DNA of 64,000 bases from an uncultured Eubacteriales bacterium (lineage in GTDB: Bacteria > Bacillota > Clostridia > Peptostreptococcales > Anaerovoracaceae). Below, piece by piece: positions 51,255 through 60,889 of the stretch. The first letter of the stretch is position 1, and each line of letters starts with the position of its first letter. The notes under the pieces are model-generated. The model worked only from the letters and a program-made list of their open reading frames with translations, was not told where the DNA came from and ran no database searches. The stretch covers positions 14,087 through 78,086 of the forward strand of contig CAJTYS010000016.1 of the NCBI GenBank assembly GCA_910583765.1, in the 5' to 3' direction. The position numbers and the translations under genes are program-made.

Positions 51255-51683
51255 TTATCTCTCCTTTTCCACAGGGTTCCCGCAGATCCCACAGAATATC
51301 GCGCCTTCACTGAGTGGACTGCCGCAGCTGCCGCAAGTCCTGGGTTTCTTTTGCTCTGCCAGAGGACTGCCGCATGCTCCACAAAACACTGCGTTCGCAG
51401 GAAGTTGGGCCCCACATTTTGGACAAACGGATGCTGCCTGCTGCTCATCGGCGATCAATTCGCCTTCTGCGCTCACCTGCTCTTGTTTTTTCAGCAGACT
51501 GGTGATGCGCGCAAAGAGTGGCAGGAGCTGGGGCAGCGGATCTTCAAATCCGCCTTCATAATAGGCCTGTCCCAGTTCTCGGTAAAGCTGATCCAAACCA
51601 TCATCCCTGGCCGCAGCATTGCTGGCCATGTCATTTTGTTTGATTTCCGTGTTCACAAATACTGTTTGATTCATTTCATCCAT
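51255..51683 (-). CDS. cytosolic double zinc-ribbon protein
   Basis: 142 residues. A helical N-terminal domain (about 25-70; GLDQLYRELGQAYYEGGFED) and two zinc ribbons (CPKCGAQLPANAVFCGACG, CGSCGSPLSEGAIFCGICG). No membrane segment. GGGAGGAAA precedes the ATG. The layout matches the zinc-ribbon gene at 48,773. Confidence 0.82.
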   Translation of the reverse strand: MDEMNQTVFVNTEIKQNDMASNAAARDDGLDQLYRELGQAYYEGGFEDPLPQLLPLFARITSLLKKQEQVSAEGELIADEQQAASVCPKCGAQLPANAVFCGACGSPLAEQKKPRTCGSCGSPLSEGAIFCGICGNPVEKER

Positions 51684-51701
51684 CTCGTGTTTCCTCCCTA
51701 T

Positions 51702-52712
51702 CTAAGCTAACTGAAACTGATTGCTCTCATCTCGGATCATCAAAACCGTCCCTCTTGGCAAACAGTAGACCCTGCCCGCTCCCAAAGGCTGTCCGCATTC
51801 CAGAAAAACATCTTTGGCATGAATGGGAGTGAGCTGATACTCTTTTTGCTCTGGGTCATAGCAGAGCATGCAATCCTGTTTCCCATCAAAGGCAGCGTTC
51901 AGCAGGATATCGCAATTGTTTTGGTCCGTACCGATTAAAACAGTTTCGTTCTGCTCCAAGAGCCGCGCCTTATCTTTGTACAGGCCGGTTTTTCCAATCA
52001 AACCGCCCCAAAATTCCTGCCTGTTCCATTGCTGCGAAACGAGATTCTGCTCTCTTTGCGTCTCTTCTTGTGGCATGGAAGGTTTTTTCTGTGCGTTTCT
52101 AGGCTGCAGTCTTTTGGGCATTTGCGCAGACTTATTGATTTCCTCTGGAAGAATTTCTTTCATGGGCTTGAACCCGTTGTCCATTTTTTTCCCCTGCGCG
52201 AAGCCCCCGAAAACCTGCAGCCGGCTCTGTATGAGGCCAAATACGGATACGCCTAAAATCAAAAGATAGATGATCAGCCAAACGAATTTTGTGCTGGCCG
52301 CGGTCTCGATTTTCATGTCCATGGAAAAAAAGGAGATCGCCTTGTTTACCAGGGAAATCAATTCATTGAGCTGATCGAGAAACATATAAGCGATCACATT
52401 GTTGACCATAGTGCCGGCGATGCCCGCCACAAAAGAGATCCGGCCCTTTATCATGAATAAAACGATGCATTCTATGATAGGCAGCACTAACAGCAGCACG
52501 CTAAAGACAAAATAAGAATTCATCCCTTCGCCGATCAACTCGGAAGCTACTCCAAATTCATCCATCAAATCCGTGACATCCGATGAAACTCTTGCCATGT
52601 CAAAAATGGATATGCTCACATCGTCAAACCGCACAATAGGCATAAAGAAGGTTGCTAGGGAAAGAATCAATAATGCCCCTACGATCACTTTTTCCTTAAA
52701 AATATCGTTCAT
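51702..52712 (-). CDS. polytopic membrane protein with a C-terminal FHA-like region
   Basis: 336 residues. Four membrane helices (about 8-28, 65-87, 90-112, 142-163), then a long cytosolic tail. The last 100 residues (TVLIGTDQNNCDILLNAAF and GRVYCLPRGTVLMIRDESN) have strand spacing like an FHA domain but lack the GR, SxxH and NG residues for phospho-threonine binding. Its start overlaps the stop of the 49-residue gene upstream. I read it as a membrane partner of the kinase/FHA proteins; the function is unknown. Confidence 0.72.
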   Translation of the reverse strand: MNDIFKEKVIVGALLILSLATFFMPIVRFDDVSISIFDMARVSSDVTDLMDEFGVASELIGEGMNSYFVFSVLLLVLPIIECIVLFMIKGRISFVAGIAGTMVNNVIAYMFLDQLNELISLVNKAISFFSMDMKIETAASTKFVWLIIYLLILGVSVFGLIQSRLQVFGGFAQGKKMDNGFKPMKEILPEEINKSAQMPKRLQPRNAQKKPSMPQEETQREQNLVSQQWNRQEFWGGLIGKTGLYKDKARLLEQNETVLIGTDQNNCDILLNAAFDGKQDCMLCYDPEQKEYQLTPIHAKDVFLECGQPLGAGRVYCLPRGTVLMIRDESNQFQLA

Positions 52713-52858
52713 CTTACCTGCTCCTCTGTTTCAATGATTTCCAACAGTTTCATTCTCTGTTTTTTCCAGTTCTTTTCCAGAACAAAGAGCATGACACCGC
52801 ATGTGATGCTCCCAATGATCCCGATGATCAGAAATATGAGTCCTGCTGTGATTTCCAT
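52709..52858 (-). CDS. 49-residue single-pass membrane protein
   Basis: MEITAGLIFLIIGIIGSITC at the N-terminus forms one membrane helix, followed by a basic tail KNWKKQRMKLLEIIETEEQ. GGGGAGGTGG precedes the ATG. It fits exactly between the kinase gene (1 base away) and the polytopic protein (4-base overlap), so it is very likely translated. It may be a regulatory subunit of the kinase. Confidence 0.72.
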   Translation of the reverse strand: MEITAGLIFLIIGIIGSITCGVMLFVLEKNWKKQRMKLLEIIETEEQVR

Positions 52859-52859
52859 G

Positions 52860-54863
52860 CTATAACCACCTCCCCGCCCGCAGCTGCGCATATACGTTTT
52901 CCAAAAGTCCCATCTCCGCGTCCGTGTCATTATCTTTCAGCTGGTCGTAATACATGGTTTCCGCTTGCTGATAATAATCGTTGAACTGACTGTAATCCCG
53001 CAATTCCTGGGACAATGCGTTCTGGCGTTCCGCTTCCATAAAGGCGTATCGCTTGTAAATGTTGTAATCCTTTCCGTACAAATCGATCATTTGTTGCAGC
53101 ACATTGGCTACTTGTGTCAAGTCTCCTTGTTTTTGATAAAGGATCGCCAGGTTATCATAATCTTCATAAGAGGCCCATCCATTGTCGATGATCTGCCACA
53201 AAACATCAATGGCTTCCTTACGATACCAGCTTTCTTCCGTCTGTTCGGCCAGATCAATGTCCGCCTGGACCAGCCGCTCCAATATGACCATCTGGTCCTG
53301 CGCGGGCAGCTGCTTTTTTGCTTTTAAAAGGACCGCCCTGTTCTCCTCTGTGTTGCCCATTTCGTCATACAGCTTGCTTTCCATGACAAAAGCCCGCATC
53401 TGCATGTAGCTGTCCTCTGTGTTTGCAATGCATTCCTGAAATTCACTGACAGCCGCCTCCTTTTCGTTCAAAGAAGCGTGGATCTCCCCTTTTGTATAAT
53501 GGATGGAGCCATCGTCCAGGCCATAAGTCTCTGCGTCTTCTAAAATTTCTCTGGCTTTCTTTTCCTGCCCATCGCGCGCCAGGGCCACTGCGTAATCCCG
53601 GTAATACTGGTTATCAAAAGCTCCCATGCTGATGGCCTGCTGGTAGCTGTTCACTGCCGCTGCCGCATCCCCCAGCTCCATGTGGCAAAGGCCCTGCAGC
53701 GCATATACGTCCACCATGCGATTTTGATTGTCTTTTAAATTTCCGCTGGTGATATGGTTGTCCACAAAGTTCAGACATTCTGTATATTGCCCCTGCAAAT
53801 AAAGAGCGTACGCATTTTGATAATAAGCCTCCAGCTCCGCTGGCATCTTGTCCTTGGCCTGCTCAAAGAATTTCTCGGCCTGAAGAAAATCCCGCTGCTG
53901 GATGCTGGCGATCTGGTCATCCACAATTCCGTTGTACGCATCATATCGTTCATCCTGGATCGCTGAAAAGCCATAGCCTCCCAGGATGACGAACCCTACT
54001 AATAAAGCGGAAAGCGCTGCCGTATAAATTTGATGCCTGCGCACTAAATGCCGATACCGCTTATCGTTTTTGGGTATGGCCTTTAGCGCCTGGAACATTT
54101 TCATCGCGCTTTCGTAGCGCATGTCCGGCTCAATATCCGCCGCTTTTTTGATCACATTGGCAAAAGGCTCGCCTAAACGAACAGCCAGATTTTCAAAGTC
54201 CATCTCTTGCTGGTAATTGGGGCGTTTCCTCCCCATGGCCAGATGGTACAAGGTGGCGCCAACGCTGTAAATATCCGATTTTTCGTTGATCACATAGCGG
54301 CTGGAGCTTCGTTTCCTTCTCCGGCTGTCCACTGCCAGATACTGCTCCGGCGATGTGTACCCATCGGTGTAGCCAAGGACTGTGTTTTCGTCCAGATAAA
54401 AAGAAATATTGAAATCAATGAGACAGATGTCCCCTTCCGGCGTGAGCATAATATTGGAGGGCTTTATATCCCCATGAATAATAGGGATCTTTTGCGTATG
54501 TAAATAATTGAGCGCGCTGCAGATCTGCATGCCCCACCTGAGCAGCTCCTGCCTGGAAAAGCTGGCCCCCTCTTTCAGCAGCTGCTGAAAGGATTTCCCG
54601 GGAATAAAGCTCATCACCGTATAAACCTGGCCTTCCATCTCAAAAAAATCCAGTACCTGAGGCAGAAACGAATGCTTTAAGCTCTTTAAAATATCCACTT
54701 CTTTTCTCTTGTCCAATGCAGAATTATCGGGATTTTTCAACTGCTTTACCACTACCAGCTGCTCCAGCCGATTGTGGTAAGCCTTGAACACCGTGCCTCC
54801 ACTGCCGCTGCCGATCATTTCCAGGATCGTATAAGTTCCCAAAATTTGCTGATTTTCTAACAT
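52860..54863 (-). CDS. transmembrane Ser/Thr protein kinase with extracellular TPR repeats
   Basis: 667 residues. Hanks-type kinase domain (about 11-265): glycine loop GSGSGGTVFK, K40, E55 in helix C, catalytic HGDIKPSN with D132, K134 and N137, and D150-F-N152 in place of DFG. HGD instead of HRD marks a non-RD kinase. One membrane helix (about 279-300) is followed by a TPR region (about 310-650) in place of PASTA domains. All catalytic residues are present, so activity is likely. It is downstream of FHA proteins that could read its phospho-threonines. No PP2C phosphatase is seen. Confidence 0.9.
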   Translation of the reverse strand: MLENQQILGTYTILEMIGSGSGGTVFKAYHNRLEQLVVVKQLKNPDNSALDKRKEVDILKSLKHSFLPQVLDFFEMEGQVYTVMSFIPGKSFQQLLKEGASFSRQELLRWGMQICSALNYLHTQKIPIIHGDIKPSNIMLTPEGDICLIDFNISFYLDENTVLGYTDGYTSPEQYLAVDSRRRKRSSSRYVINEKSDIYSVGATLYHLAMGRKRPNYQQEMDFENLAVRLGEPFANVIKKAADIEPDMRYESAMKMFQALKAIPKNDKRYRHLVRRHQIYTAALSALLVGFVILGGYGFSAIQDERYDAYNGIVDDQIASIQQRDFLQAEKFFEQAKDKMPAELEAYYQNAYALYLQGQYTECLNFVDNHITSGNLKDNQNRMVDVYALQGLCHMELGDAAAAVNSYQQAISMGAFDNQYYRDYAVALARDGQEKKAREILEDAETYGLDDGSIHYTKGEIHASLNEKEAAVSEFQECIANTEDSYMQMRAFVMESKLYDEMGNTEENRAVLLKAKKQLPAQDQMVILERLVQADIDLAEQTEESWYRKEAIDVLWQIIDNGWASYEDYDNLAILYQKQGDLTQVANVLQQMIDLYGKDYNIYKRYAFMEAERQNALSQELRDYSQFNDYYQQAETMYYDQLKDNDTDAEMGLLENVYAQLRAGRWL

Positions 54864-54875
54864 GGCATGATCCTT

Positions 54876-55664
54876 TTAAACCGTTTCAATGAAAAAACAA
54901 AATTCTTCGTCTGATAATTTGAAGGTTTGTCCGTCTTCCAGCAGTTCTGGTTTCGTCACTTTCTTTCCGTCCAGATAAGTGTGATTGGAAGAATTCAGAT
55001 CCTTCAATGCGTAGCCGTCCTCTGTTTTGCTGATCTCCACGTGCTTGCGGCTGATGGTATTGTTTCCATGAATCTGATAATCGGCTTTTTCGCTCTTGCC
55101 CAGGATAAAGGGTTCTTTATTCACATCAATCCGTTCGTTGGTGTTGGTGCGGATGATGTAAGCCCGCTCCTCTGGCTCTGGTATGTTCTCTGGTTCTTCT
55201 GCGCAGAGCAGGACAGTCTGATCCTCATCAAGCTCCTCCGGCAGAGTCAGCAGCGTGGTCTCGTCTTCTGATGCGGAAAATTCTTGAAATTGCGGTTCTT
55301 TCTGGGCCACGATTTCTTCTGTCATGTCCAGGGCCGCTTCTGGCTTAGGAATTGATGCTGGTTCTGGAGAAAGCTCTCTCACTGTCTCGTCTAAATCCGT
55401 TTCCTTCACTTTTTCCTGCGAATCCGGCTCAATGTCTGCTGCGTTCAAATCCGAGTCCAATTTGAGGACGGGTTCTTCTGAACGCTTTGGTGGCTCCTCT
55501 TTCAGAACTGGCTCCTGCGAAAGTTTTTGTGGTTCTTCGGCCTTTTTAGGCTGCTTCCAAATCTCCCGATACAGCACGTTTTCCGTGAAGCCTGTTGATT
55601 CTAAAGGCGGGATGTAGACAGCCGCCAGGTCCTGCCATTTTTCTAATAAATTGTTGTTTATCAT
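54876..55664 (-). CDS. FHA-domain protein with a long acidic linker
   Basis: 262 residues. A short N-terminal region, an acidic Glu/Pro-rich linker (about 35-170) and a C-terminal FHA domain (about 178-258) with the full phospho-threonine set: GKSEKADYQI, SRKHVEIS, LKDLNSSNHTYLDG. It is a probable phospho-dependent adaptor for the kinase encoded 12 bases downstream. The linker contains repeated EPVLK/EEP words. Confidence 0.88.
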   Translation of the reverse strand: MINNNLLEKWQDLAAVYIPPLESTGFTENVLYREIWKQPKKAEEPQKLSQEPVLKEEPPKRSEEPVLKLDSDLNAADIEPDSQEKVKETDLDETVRELSPEPASIPKPEAALDMTEEIVAQKEPQFQEFSASEDETTLLTLPEELDEDQTVLLCAEEPENIPEPEERAYIIRTNTNERIDVNKEPFILGKSEKADYQIHGNNTISRKHVEISKTEDGYALKDLNSSNHTYLDGKKVTKPELLEDGQTFKLSDEEFCFFIETV

Positions 55665-55672
55665 GATATATG

Positions 55673-57979
55673 CTACCTCCCATCCTTGGATATGTTTTTC
55701 AGCAGCAGGATGCTTGCGGTGACAAAAATCACTGCGATCCCCGCCAGTATGCCCCAGGTCATCAGCAGATGGCCCATCGTGGCATCAAAGAAGGACTCCG
55801 TCTCATGGGGAATGGTCGGGATCTCCGCCTGCATCCGCAACTCCAGAGCGTTCAAATTCGTAATGCTTCCCAAAGCTTCCACGGACCACCTGCTGATGGT
55901 GCAGTAAGAGATGGTTTCTCCCGCACCTTCCAACTCAAACAAGATCCCGGAAAACAGCAGCTGGATGATCAGCACAAAAGGCGCTAGGGCCATGGCTTTG
56001 TCTCCGGTCTTTACCATGGAAGAGATGATGAACCCCATGGTGATGGAAGCTAGGACCGTGATCCATACAGTGAGCAGGATCTCAACATGGAAATGGGAAA
56101 ACAAGATCCCCTTTTCATCGGCCTTCAATAACAGCAGGAACATGCCTGTGAGAAAGATGGACTGTATCAGGCCCAGCACCGCCTGCACCAGCAGCTTGGA
56201 AAAAATATAACCAGGCAGCTTTAGATTGGCCATGTATTCCCGCTTTAAAATGCTCCGCTCTTTGCAGATCTCCTGGATAGAGTCAAAGAGTCCGATCCAG
56301 ATCGCAGAGCAGCTGAGGGCGAACATCATGGATTTGGTGCTTTCATAAATATCGAATACCTCATTGTCTGCCACGATGTACAGCAGCAGCCCAATGATCA
56401 ACGGCTGCGCCAGCAGGACCGCCAGCCGCTGTGCGTCGTTTTTCATCAGCTCCGTATAGCGCTTTACCAGCACACGGAACTGTTTCCCTGCGGAAACCCG
56501 GTTGTGTTTGGTGAACTGTTCCTTAGGTGCGCATTCTAACTCTTTCTGCTGATTGTCTACCGTCTTGCGGTACTGCTGCTCCCAGTACTGGGCATTGTCC
56601 GCCAGCATGTTGTAGATATCCGTGAGATCGTCTTTCTGGAAAAAGGTCTTCGCCTCTTCCACGTTCCCGGCAAAGCAGAGCCTTCCCCCTGGTCCCATGA
56701 AGAGCACCTTGTCGCATAAATGCAGGTTTTGCGTGGTATGGGTGACCATGATCACTGTTTTGTCCTGCTCTTTTGTCAATTTTTTCAGAGAGATCATCAG
56801 GTTTTTCTCTGTGCCCGGATCCAGCCCCGATGTAGGCTCGTCCAGAAAAAAGAGCTTAGGATCCGCTAAAAGTTCTACAGCGATGCTGGCCCTTTTTTTC
56901 TGCCCTCCGGAAAGCTTTTTTATGTAAGTGTTCTGGTGCTGTTTGAGATCGATCATATCCAGCACTTCATCGATCCGGCGCTCGATCTCCTGGGCACCTG
57001 TGTCATCGGGCATTTTCAGCTGCGCCGTATAATACAGCATCTTGCGCAGGGTCAGATTTTCATAAATAATGTCTTCCTGGGGCACGTAGCCAATGATGTT
57101 TTTTAAATGCTGAAAGTTCTCCGCCAGGTCGATATTGTTGCAGTAAATGCTGCCCTTTACCTTTTTGTCAAAGCCGTTGATCACGTTCATCAGCGTGGTC
57201 TTTCCCGCGCCAGAGCCGCCGATGATGGCTACGAAGCTGTTGCCTTTCACTTCGCAGTTCACGTCTCTTAAGATCTGCTTTTTCTTGTTAAATCTGCCCA
57301 CCCATTTGTCGATGCCGCAGACTTTGATGTTGACCCCGCGGACTCTCTTTTTGTAATAGATGGAGTTTCCAGAGAAAATCAGATGATACCCCAAGATCTG
57401 AATCACATCTTTATCGCAGAGCTTTCGGCTGCCAGTGACGATCTGCCCGTTCACCAGCACGCCATTTGCGCTTTTGTTGTCATAAAGTATGGTTCCCTGC
57501 TGGGTATATTCCAAAACGCAGTGGGATCTGGAAACACTGGGATGATCTAAAACAATATGGTTTCCAGAGGTCCTGCCGATGCGGATCTGGTTTCCTGAAA
57601 CCACGTATTTTTCCAATTCTTCATCCTCTGCCATGTAGTTCAGGGTCAGCAAGACCATCTTTTCCGGATTTTCCATAGATCCGATCCGCAGGACAGCGTC
57701 CTCGGTCAATTCCACAAAGCGGTCGGAGCGATGCAGCAGCGTCCGTTTCCCGGAAAATTCCACATAAGTCCCGTTGCTGCTGTTTAGATCTTTGTAAAAA
57801 AAGGTATCGTATTTTTTCAGCAAATATCCGTGGGTCTTAGAGACGATGGATTCGGCGATGGTGATGTCGTTTTGCCGGGGATCCCTGCCCAAAGTAAAGT
57901 AGTCTCGGCCCGCCGCATCCAGATCAATGGTGGTGATTTGTCCTTGTGTGTTGATGATCGTCAGTATTGCTCGTTCCAT
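55673..57979 (-). CDS. FHA-FHA-ABC transporter fusion (ATPase and ABC-2 type permease)
   Basis: 768 residues. Two FHA domains at the N-terminus (about 28-105: GRDPRQNDITI, SSNGTYV; about 132-200: GRTSGNHIVL, SRSHCVLEY, SANGVLVNG), an ABC ATPase (about 218-455) with Walker A GGSGAGKTT (K260), signature LSGGQKKRAS, Walker B LFFLDEPTSGLDP, and a C-terminal ABC-2 membrane domain with six helices (about 530-765). This layout is that of mycobacterial Rv1747, whose transport is controlled by threonine phosphorylation. The substrate is unknown; lipids or wall precursors are plausible. Confidence 0.92.
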   Translation of the reverse strand: MERAILTIINTQGQITTIDLDAAGRDYFTLGRDPRQNDITIAESIVSKTHGYLLKKYDTFFYKDLNSSNGTYVEFSGKRTLLHRSDRFVELTEDAVLRIGSMENPEKMVLLTLNYMAEDEELEKYVVSGNQIRIGRTSGNHIVLDHPSVSRSHCVLEYTQQGTILYDNKSANGVLVNGQIVTGSRKLCDKDVIQILGYHLIFSGNSIYYKKRVRGVNIKVCGIDKWVGRFNKKKQILRDVNCEVKGNSFVAIIGGSGAGKTTLMNVINGFDKKVKGSIYCNNIDLAENFQHLKNIIGYVPQEDIIYENLTLRKMLYYTAQLKMPDDTGAQEIERRIDEVLDMIDLKQHQNTYIKKLSGGQKKRASIAVELLADPKLFFLDEPTSGLDPGTEKNLMISLKKLTKEQDKTVIMVTHTTQNLHLCDKVLFMGPGGRLCFAGNVEEAKTFFQKDDLTDIYNMLADNAQYWEQQYRKTVDNQQKELECAPKEQFTKHNRVSAGKQFRVLVKRYTELMKNDAQRLAVLLAQPLIIGLLLYIVADNEVFDIYESTKSMMFALSCSAIWIGLFDSIQEICKERSILKREYMANLKLPGYIFSKLLVQAVLGLIQSIFLTGMFLLLLKADEKGILFSHFHVEILLTVWITVLASITMGFIISSMVKTGDKAMALAPFVLIIQLLFSGILFELEGAGETISYCTISRWSVEALGSITNLNALELRMQAEIPTIPHETESFFDATMGHLLMTWGILAGIAVIFVTASILLLKNISKDGR

Positions 57980-58000
57980 GGTTTTCCTCGATTTCTTGTA

Positions 58001-59797
58001 TTATTGTTTTAGTGACTGCAAGGTTTCTGCGCTTTCACCCAAAACTTGGCTTGCCATCTCTTCTGTGAGCCATCTGAGCGGCAGGACTATCTTAGGATTT
58101 TCATTGAAATAGACATCAGCGTTTTGCCATCCGTCTTCTGCGCTAATCTTGCGATTCATCTTTTTATTAAATGCGCTTACTTCTTCTGCAGACACAGGTT
58201 TCCCATTGATTTTATGCTCTTTGTTGTAATAATCATCAATCAGTTCTATTTCGTTTTTAAAGGTTTCTCCATCATAAGAAAGATAGTTGTATTTCATGCC
58301 AGCTTCATCTTGGACAAGATATACTTTCCCATCATAAATAGTAGTTTCGATCCAGTCCACGGCATCCTCATCGTGGCTGCACTCTGTTGGTTTCAGCACA
58401 TTCACCAAGGCATTGTTTCTCCAGGCCCAGATTTCATATTGATGTACGACTCGATCATCCGCAGGTGATTCATATCCTAAAACCAGTTCCTGATTGCCAT
58501 CGTTGTTAAAGTCGATTAACGCTATAGCACATAAACCAGCCAAACCTATTGCGTCCCAGCTTTCCCAGATACCATTTTCATCTTTGCTGCCTAATTCTTT
58601 ATATCCGGGTCTTCCGTATTTTTCCTGATATTTCATGCACAAATCGTAATAAGCCTGACGCTGCTCCGCATTCTTTGTGGATTTTTCCGTACCTCGCTCC
58701 TTTAGTGTCTCTAAGGTGGTTTGCGTCATTTCAAGCACTGCGTTTGTTTCGCTTTTCTGCACGAAGCCCAGCGGAATATTGATGGTTCCCTTTTGGTCAT
58801 CACGGTATTGGAGTCCGCTTTCTGCGTACCATCCAAATTCATCCTCTAAATCGTGCCAGACTGTCGTATTCACATCTTTCCCGTTTAGCTTTACGGTTGG
58901 CGACACAAAATCACATTCGATCTCATATTCTGCGGTGAATTTTCCATCCTTCATGCACAAATATTGCTCGATAAATTCATCGTAAGAATAGCCCCAAATG
59001 TAGATTTTTCCGTCTTTTACCACAGTCTGGATCCACGCAAGCTCTCCGTTGCTATGCATGGATCCAGTCGGCTCTAAAACTTGGATCAATTTGTTTTCCT
59101 GCCAAGCCCAGACTTCATAAGCATATTGCACGCCTGAAGCTTGATCCGCATATCCCAACAGCAGTTCTTCGTTTCCATCGCCGTCAAAATCCATCAGCTT
59201 TACTGCGCAAAGCCCGGTCAAGTCATAAATATCTTCATCACCCCATTTTCGGTGTCCAGGTGCTCCATATTTTCTCTGGTATTCCATGCACAAATCATAA
59301 TAGGCCTGATATTGCGCTGAGCCGCCTTTTGGAGATATATTGAGTTTTTTCAGTTTCAGTTCTAAAGCCTTGCCGCCTGCCTTCTTTTTTCCCGTTTTCA
59401 AAATTTCGATGGCTTTGTCCTGTTTTCCCTGCATCGTATAGACATCCGCCAACTTGATATAGGCCTCTTCCTTTTTGGGCTCGATATCGATGGCCTCCAA
59501 GTAATCCGCTTCCGCGTGTTCGTAATCCAACGCTTGCAGATACTTGTCAGCGCTCTGCAGTTTTCCTGTATAAGCTGCCTGTTTCTGGCTATTGGCGTAA
59601 ACAAGATAGCCGATGACACAGGCCAGAATAACTAAAAGCACGATGCTGCCAGCTATGATTTGTTTTCTATGAAGCCGTGCTGCGCCTCTTTCAGGCTGAA
59701 TCGCCCCTGCTGCCTGGGTTTCTTGAATCGGTGCGCCGCACTTTTCACAAAACTTGGCATATTCCTTGTTTTTCGCACCACATTTTTCACAAAACAT
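58001..59797 (-). CDS. zinc-ribbon, TPR and duplicated VCBS-like membrane protein
   Basis: 598 residues from the ATG after GGGAG. Zinc ribbon (CEKCGAKNKEYAKFCEKCG), a membrane helix (about 46-66), TPRs (about 80-140; EHAEADYLEAIDIEPKKEEA), then two copies of a 200-residue domain that starts YYDLCM(E/K)YQ(R/E)KYG and contains MDFDGDGNEELLLGY or IDFNNDGNQELVLGY, like calcium-binding loops of FG-GAP/VCBS proteins. It is the first gene of the operon. The smaller split gene at 50,037-51,251 is its paralogue. Confidence 0.85.
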   Translation of the reverse strand: MFCEKCGAKNKEYAKFCEKCGAPIQETQAAGAIQPERGAARLHRKQIIAGSIVLLVILACVIGYLVYANSQKQAAYTGKLQSADKYLQALDYEHAEADYLEAIDIEPKKEEAYIKLADVYTMQGKQDKAIEILKTGKKKAGGKALELKLKKLNISPKGGSAQYQAYYDLCMEYQRKYGAPGHRKWGDEDIYDLTGLCAVKLMDFDGDGNEELLLGYADQASGVQYAYEVWAWQENKLIQVLEPTGSMHSNGELAWIQTVVKDGKIYIWGYSYDEFIEQYLCMKDGKFTAEYEIECDFVSPTVKLNGKDVNTTVWHDLEDEFGWYAESGLQYRDDQKGTINIPLGFVQKSETNAVLEMTQTTLETLKERGTEKSTKNAEQRQAYYDLCMKYQEKYGRPGYKELGSKDENGIWESWDAIGLAGLCAIALIDFNNDGNQELVLGYESPADDRVVHQYEIWAWRNNALVNVLKPTECSHDEDAVDWIETTIYDGKVYLVQDEAGMKYNYLSYDGETFKNEIELIDDYYNKEHKINGKPVSAEEVSAFNKKMNRKISAEDGWQNADVYFNENPKIVLPLRWLTEEMASQVLGESAETLQSLKQ

Positions 59798-59829
59798 TTC
59801 ACAACCACTCCCATATTGATTTCCAGCGC

Positions 59830-59867
59830 AAGCCTGCATTCTTCTGCATGCGCAAGGCAGGCTTTTT
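59830..59867 (+). terminator. hairpin in the leader of the kinase/FHA operon
   Basis: An 8-bp AAGCCTGC/GCAGGCTT stem with a 19-base loop. The T-run is on the + strand, so it could end antisense transcripts. In the - strand transcript it forms a structured leader upstream of the first gene. Confidence 0.5.
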
Positions 59868-59924
59868 CCTGATTGGCATATATTCTGGATTTAGCACAAA
59901 TATCCATGAAATATGTCTTTTCTT

Positions 59925-59953
59925 ATTCTAGTAAATATTTGTACTAAAATCAA
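59925..59953 (-). promoter_or_regulatory. sigma-A-like promoter of the kinase/FHA operon
   Basis: TTGATT, 17 bases, TAGAAT on the - strand, about 130 bases upstream of the first start codon. Confidence 0.65.
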
Positions 59954-60024
59954 GGGAAATTTCGTTCCCCTGTTATCTGGTTGTGTGTTTTATATCCGTT
60001 CTTATTGGTGTGATGAAGGTGAAT

Positions 60025-60795
60025 TTATTCATCTTGTTTTGGCCTTCCTGACTTTGCTATATGTGCCGTAGACTGTGGTTTTTCCTGATTTTTTGTAGGC
60101 TCTGACCCTAGCGTAATAGTTTTTTTTCGTTGTAATTTTTTGAAGGTCTTTGTTGTGGTTTTGTTGTTTTTGATGGTGCTGATTTTTTTATTTTTTGTGA
60201 ATTTTTTGTCTGTGGCCACCATGGCCTGATAGCCGCTGGCCTTCTGATCACGTTTCCAAGTAAGTTTTAGCTTTCCTTTTTCATTGGAGGTGGCCTTTTT
60301 CAGTACTGCTTTTTGAGGGCGTGTTGTTTTGGCGTGATTGACCTTTTTCCAATATACATTGAACTCGCCATAGAAAGACATGATCAGCCTTAATTGTCCG
60401 TCACTCCCTTGACTAATCCTAATTTTTCCTTTCTCTTTGGTTTGGTCTTCATATCGAATAATCTCATAATATAAATTCGATGCTTTGATCTTCCACGTTC
60501 CATCTCCACCATTTCCAGCCGCCACATAGTACGAAAACGAAGAGTCGCTGGATATCTCCATGCCATTTCCATACGCATAGGCTGAGCCAAATAGATTTCT
60601 CATAGAAGTACCATTCACTTTTGTTGTTAAAACCTCGTCAATTTTCCACTTACCAACAACCGCATTTTTGTATGAAGTGCTTGTCATAGCGCTTGCGTGC
60701 CGCAAATTTATTGGCATGATTGAAGCAACTAGCGTCAATAAAATCGTAATGATGGCGACTCGTGCCATTCCTCTTTGTTTTAACCTATTTGACAT
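60025..60795 (-). pseudogene. secreted protein with a C-terminal Fn3-like domain, frameshifted near its end
   Basis: 256 residues as read. A signal peptide (1-36), an unrecognised beta-rich domain (about 40-155; VVGKWKIDEVLTTKVNG) and an Fn3-like domain (about 165-215; LKLTWKRDQKASGYQAMVAT). The last 35 residues do not match the domain. One extra base at the run of eight A residues (60120-60127) restores RKK-N-YYARVRAYKKSGKTTVYGTY and a stop at 60029, as in the sister domain at 62,418. AAAGGAGG precedes the ATG. It may be a true frameshift, a phase-variable gene or a sequencing error. Confidence 0.8.
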
Positions 60796-60853
60796 GTGGA
60801 TCCTCCTTTTTGTCTATGCTGCAAAACTGCATTTTCCATGTGGTTTTAAAACA

Positions 60854-60875
60854 GAGCCGCCAGAAATGGCGGCTC
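60854..60875 (-). terminator. terminator after the SH3/amidase-like gene
   Basis: GAGCCGCC/GGCGGCTC, six-base loop, then TGTTTT on the - strand. Confidence 0.75.
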
Positions 60876-60889
60876 CATTTTTGCTTGGT

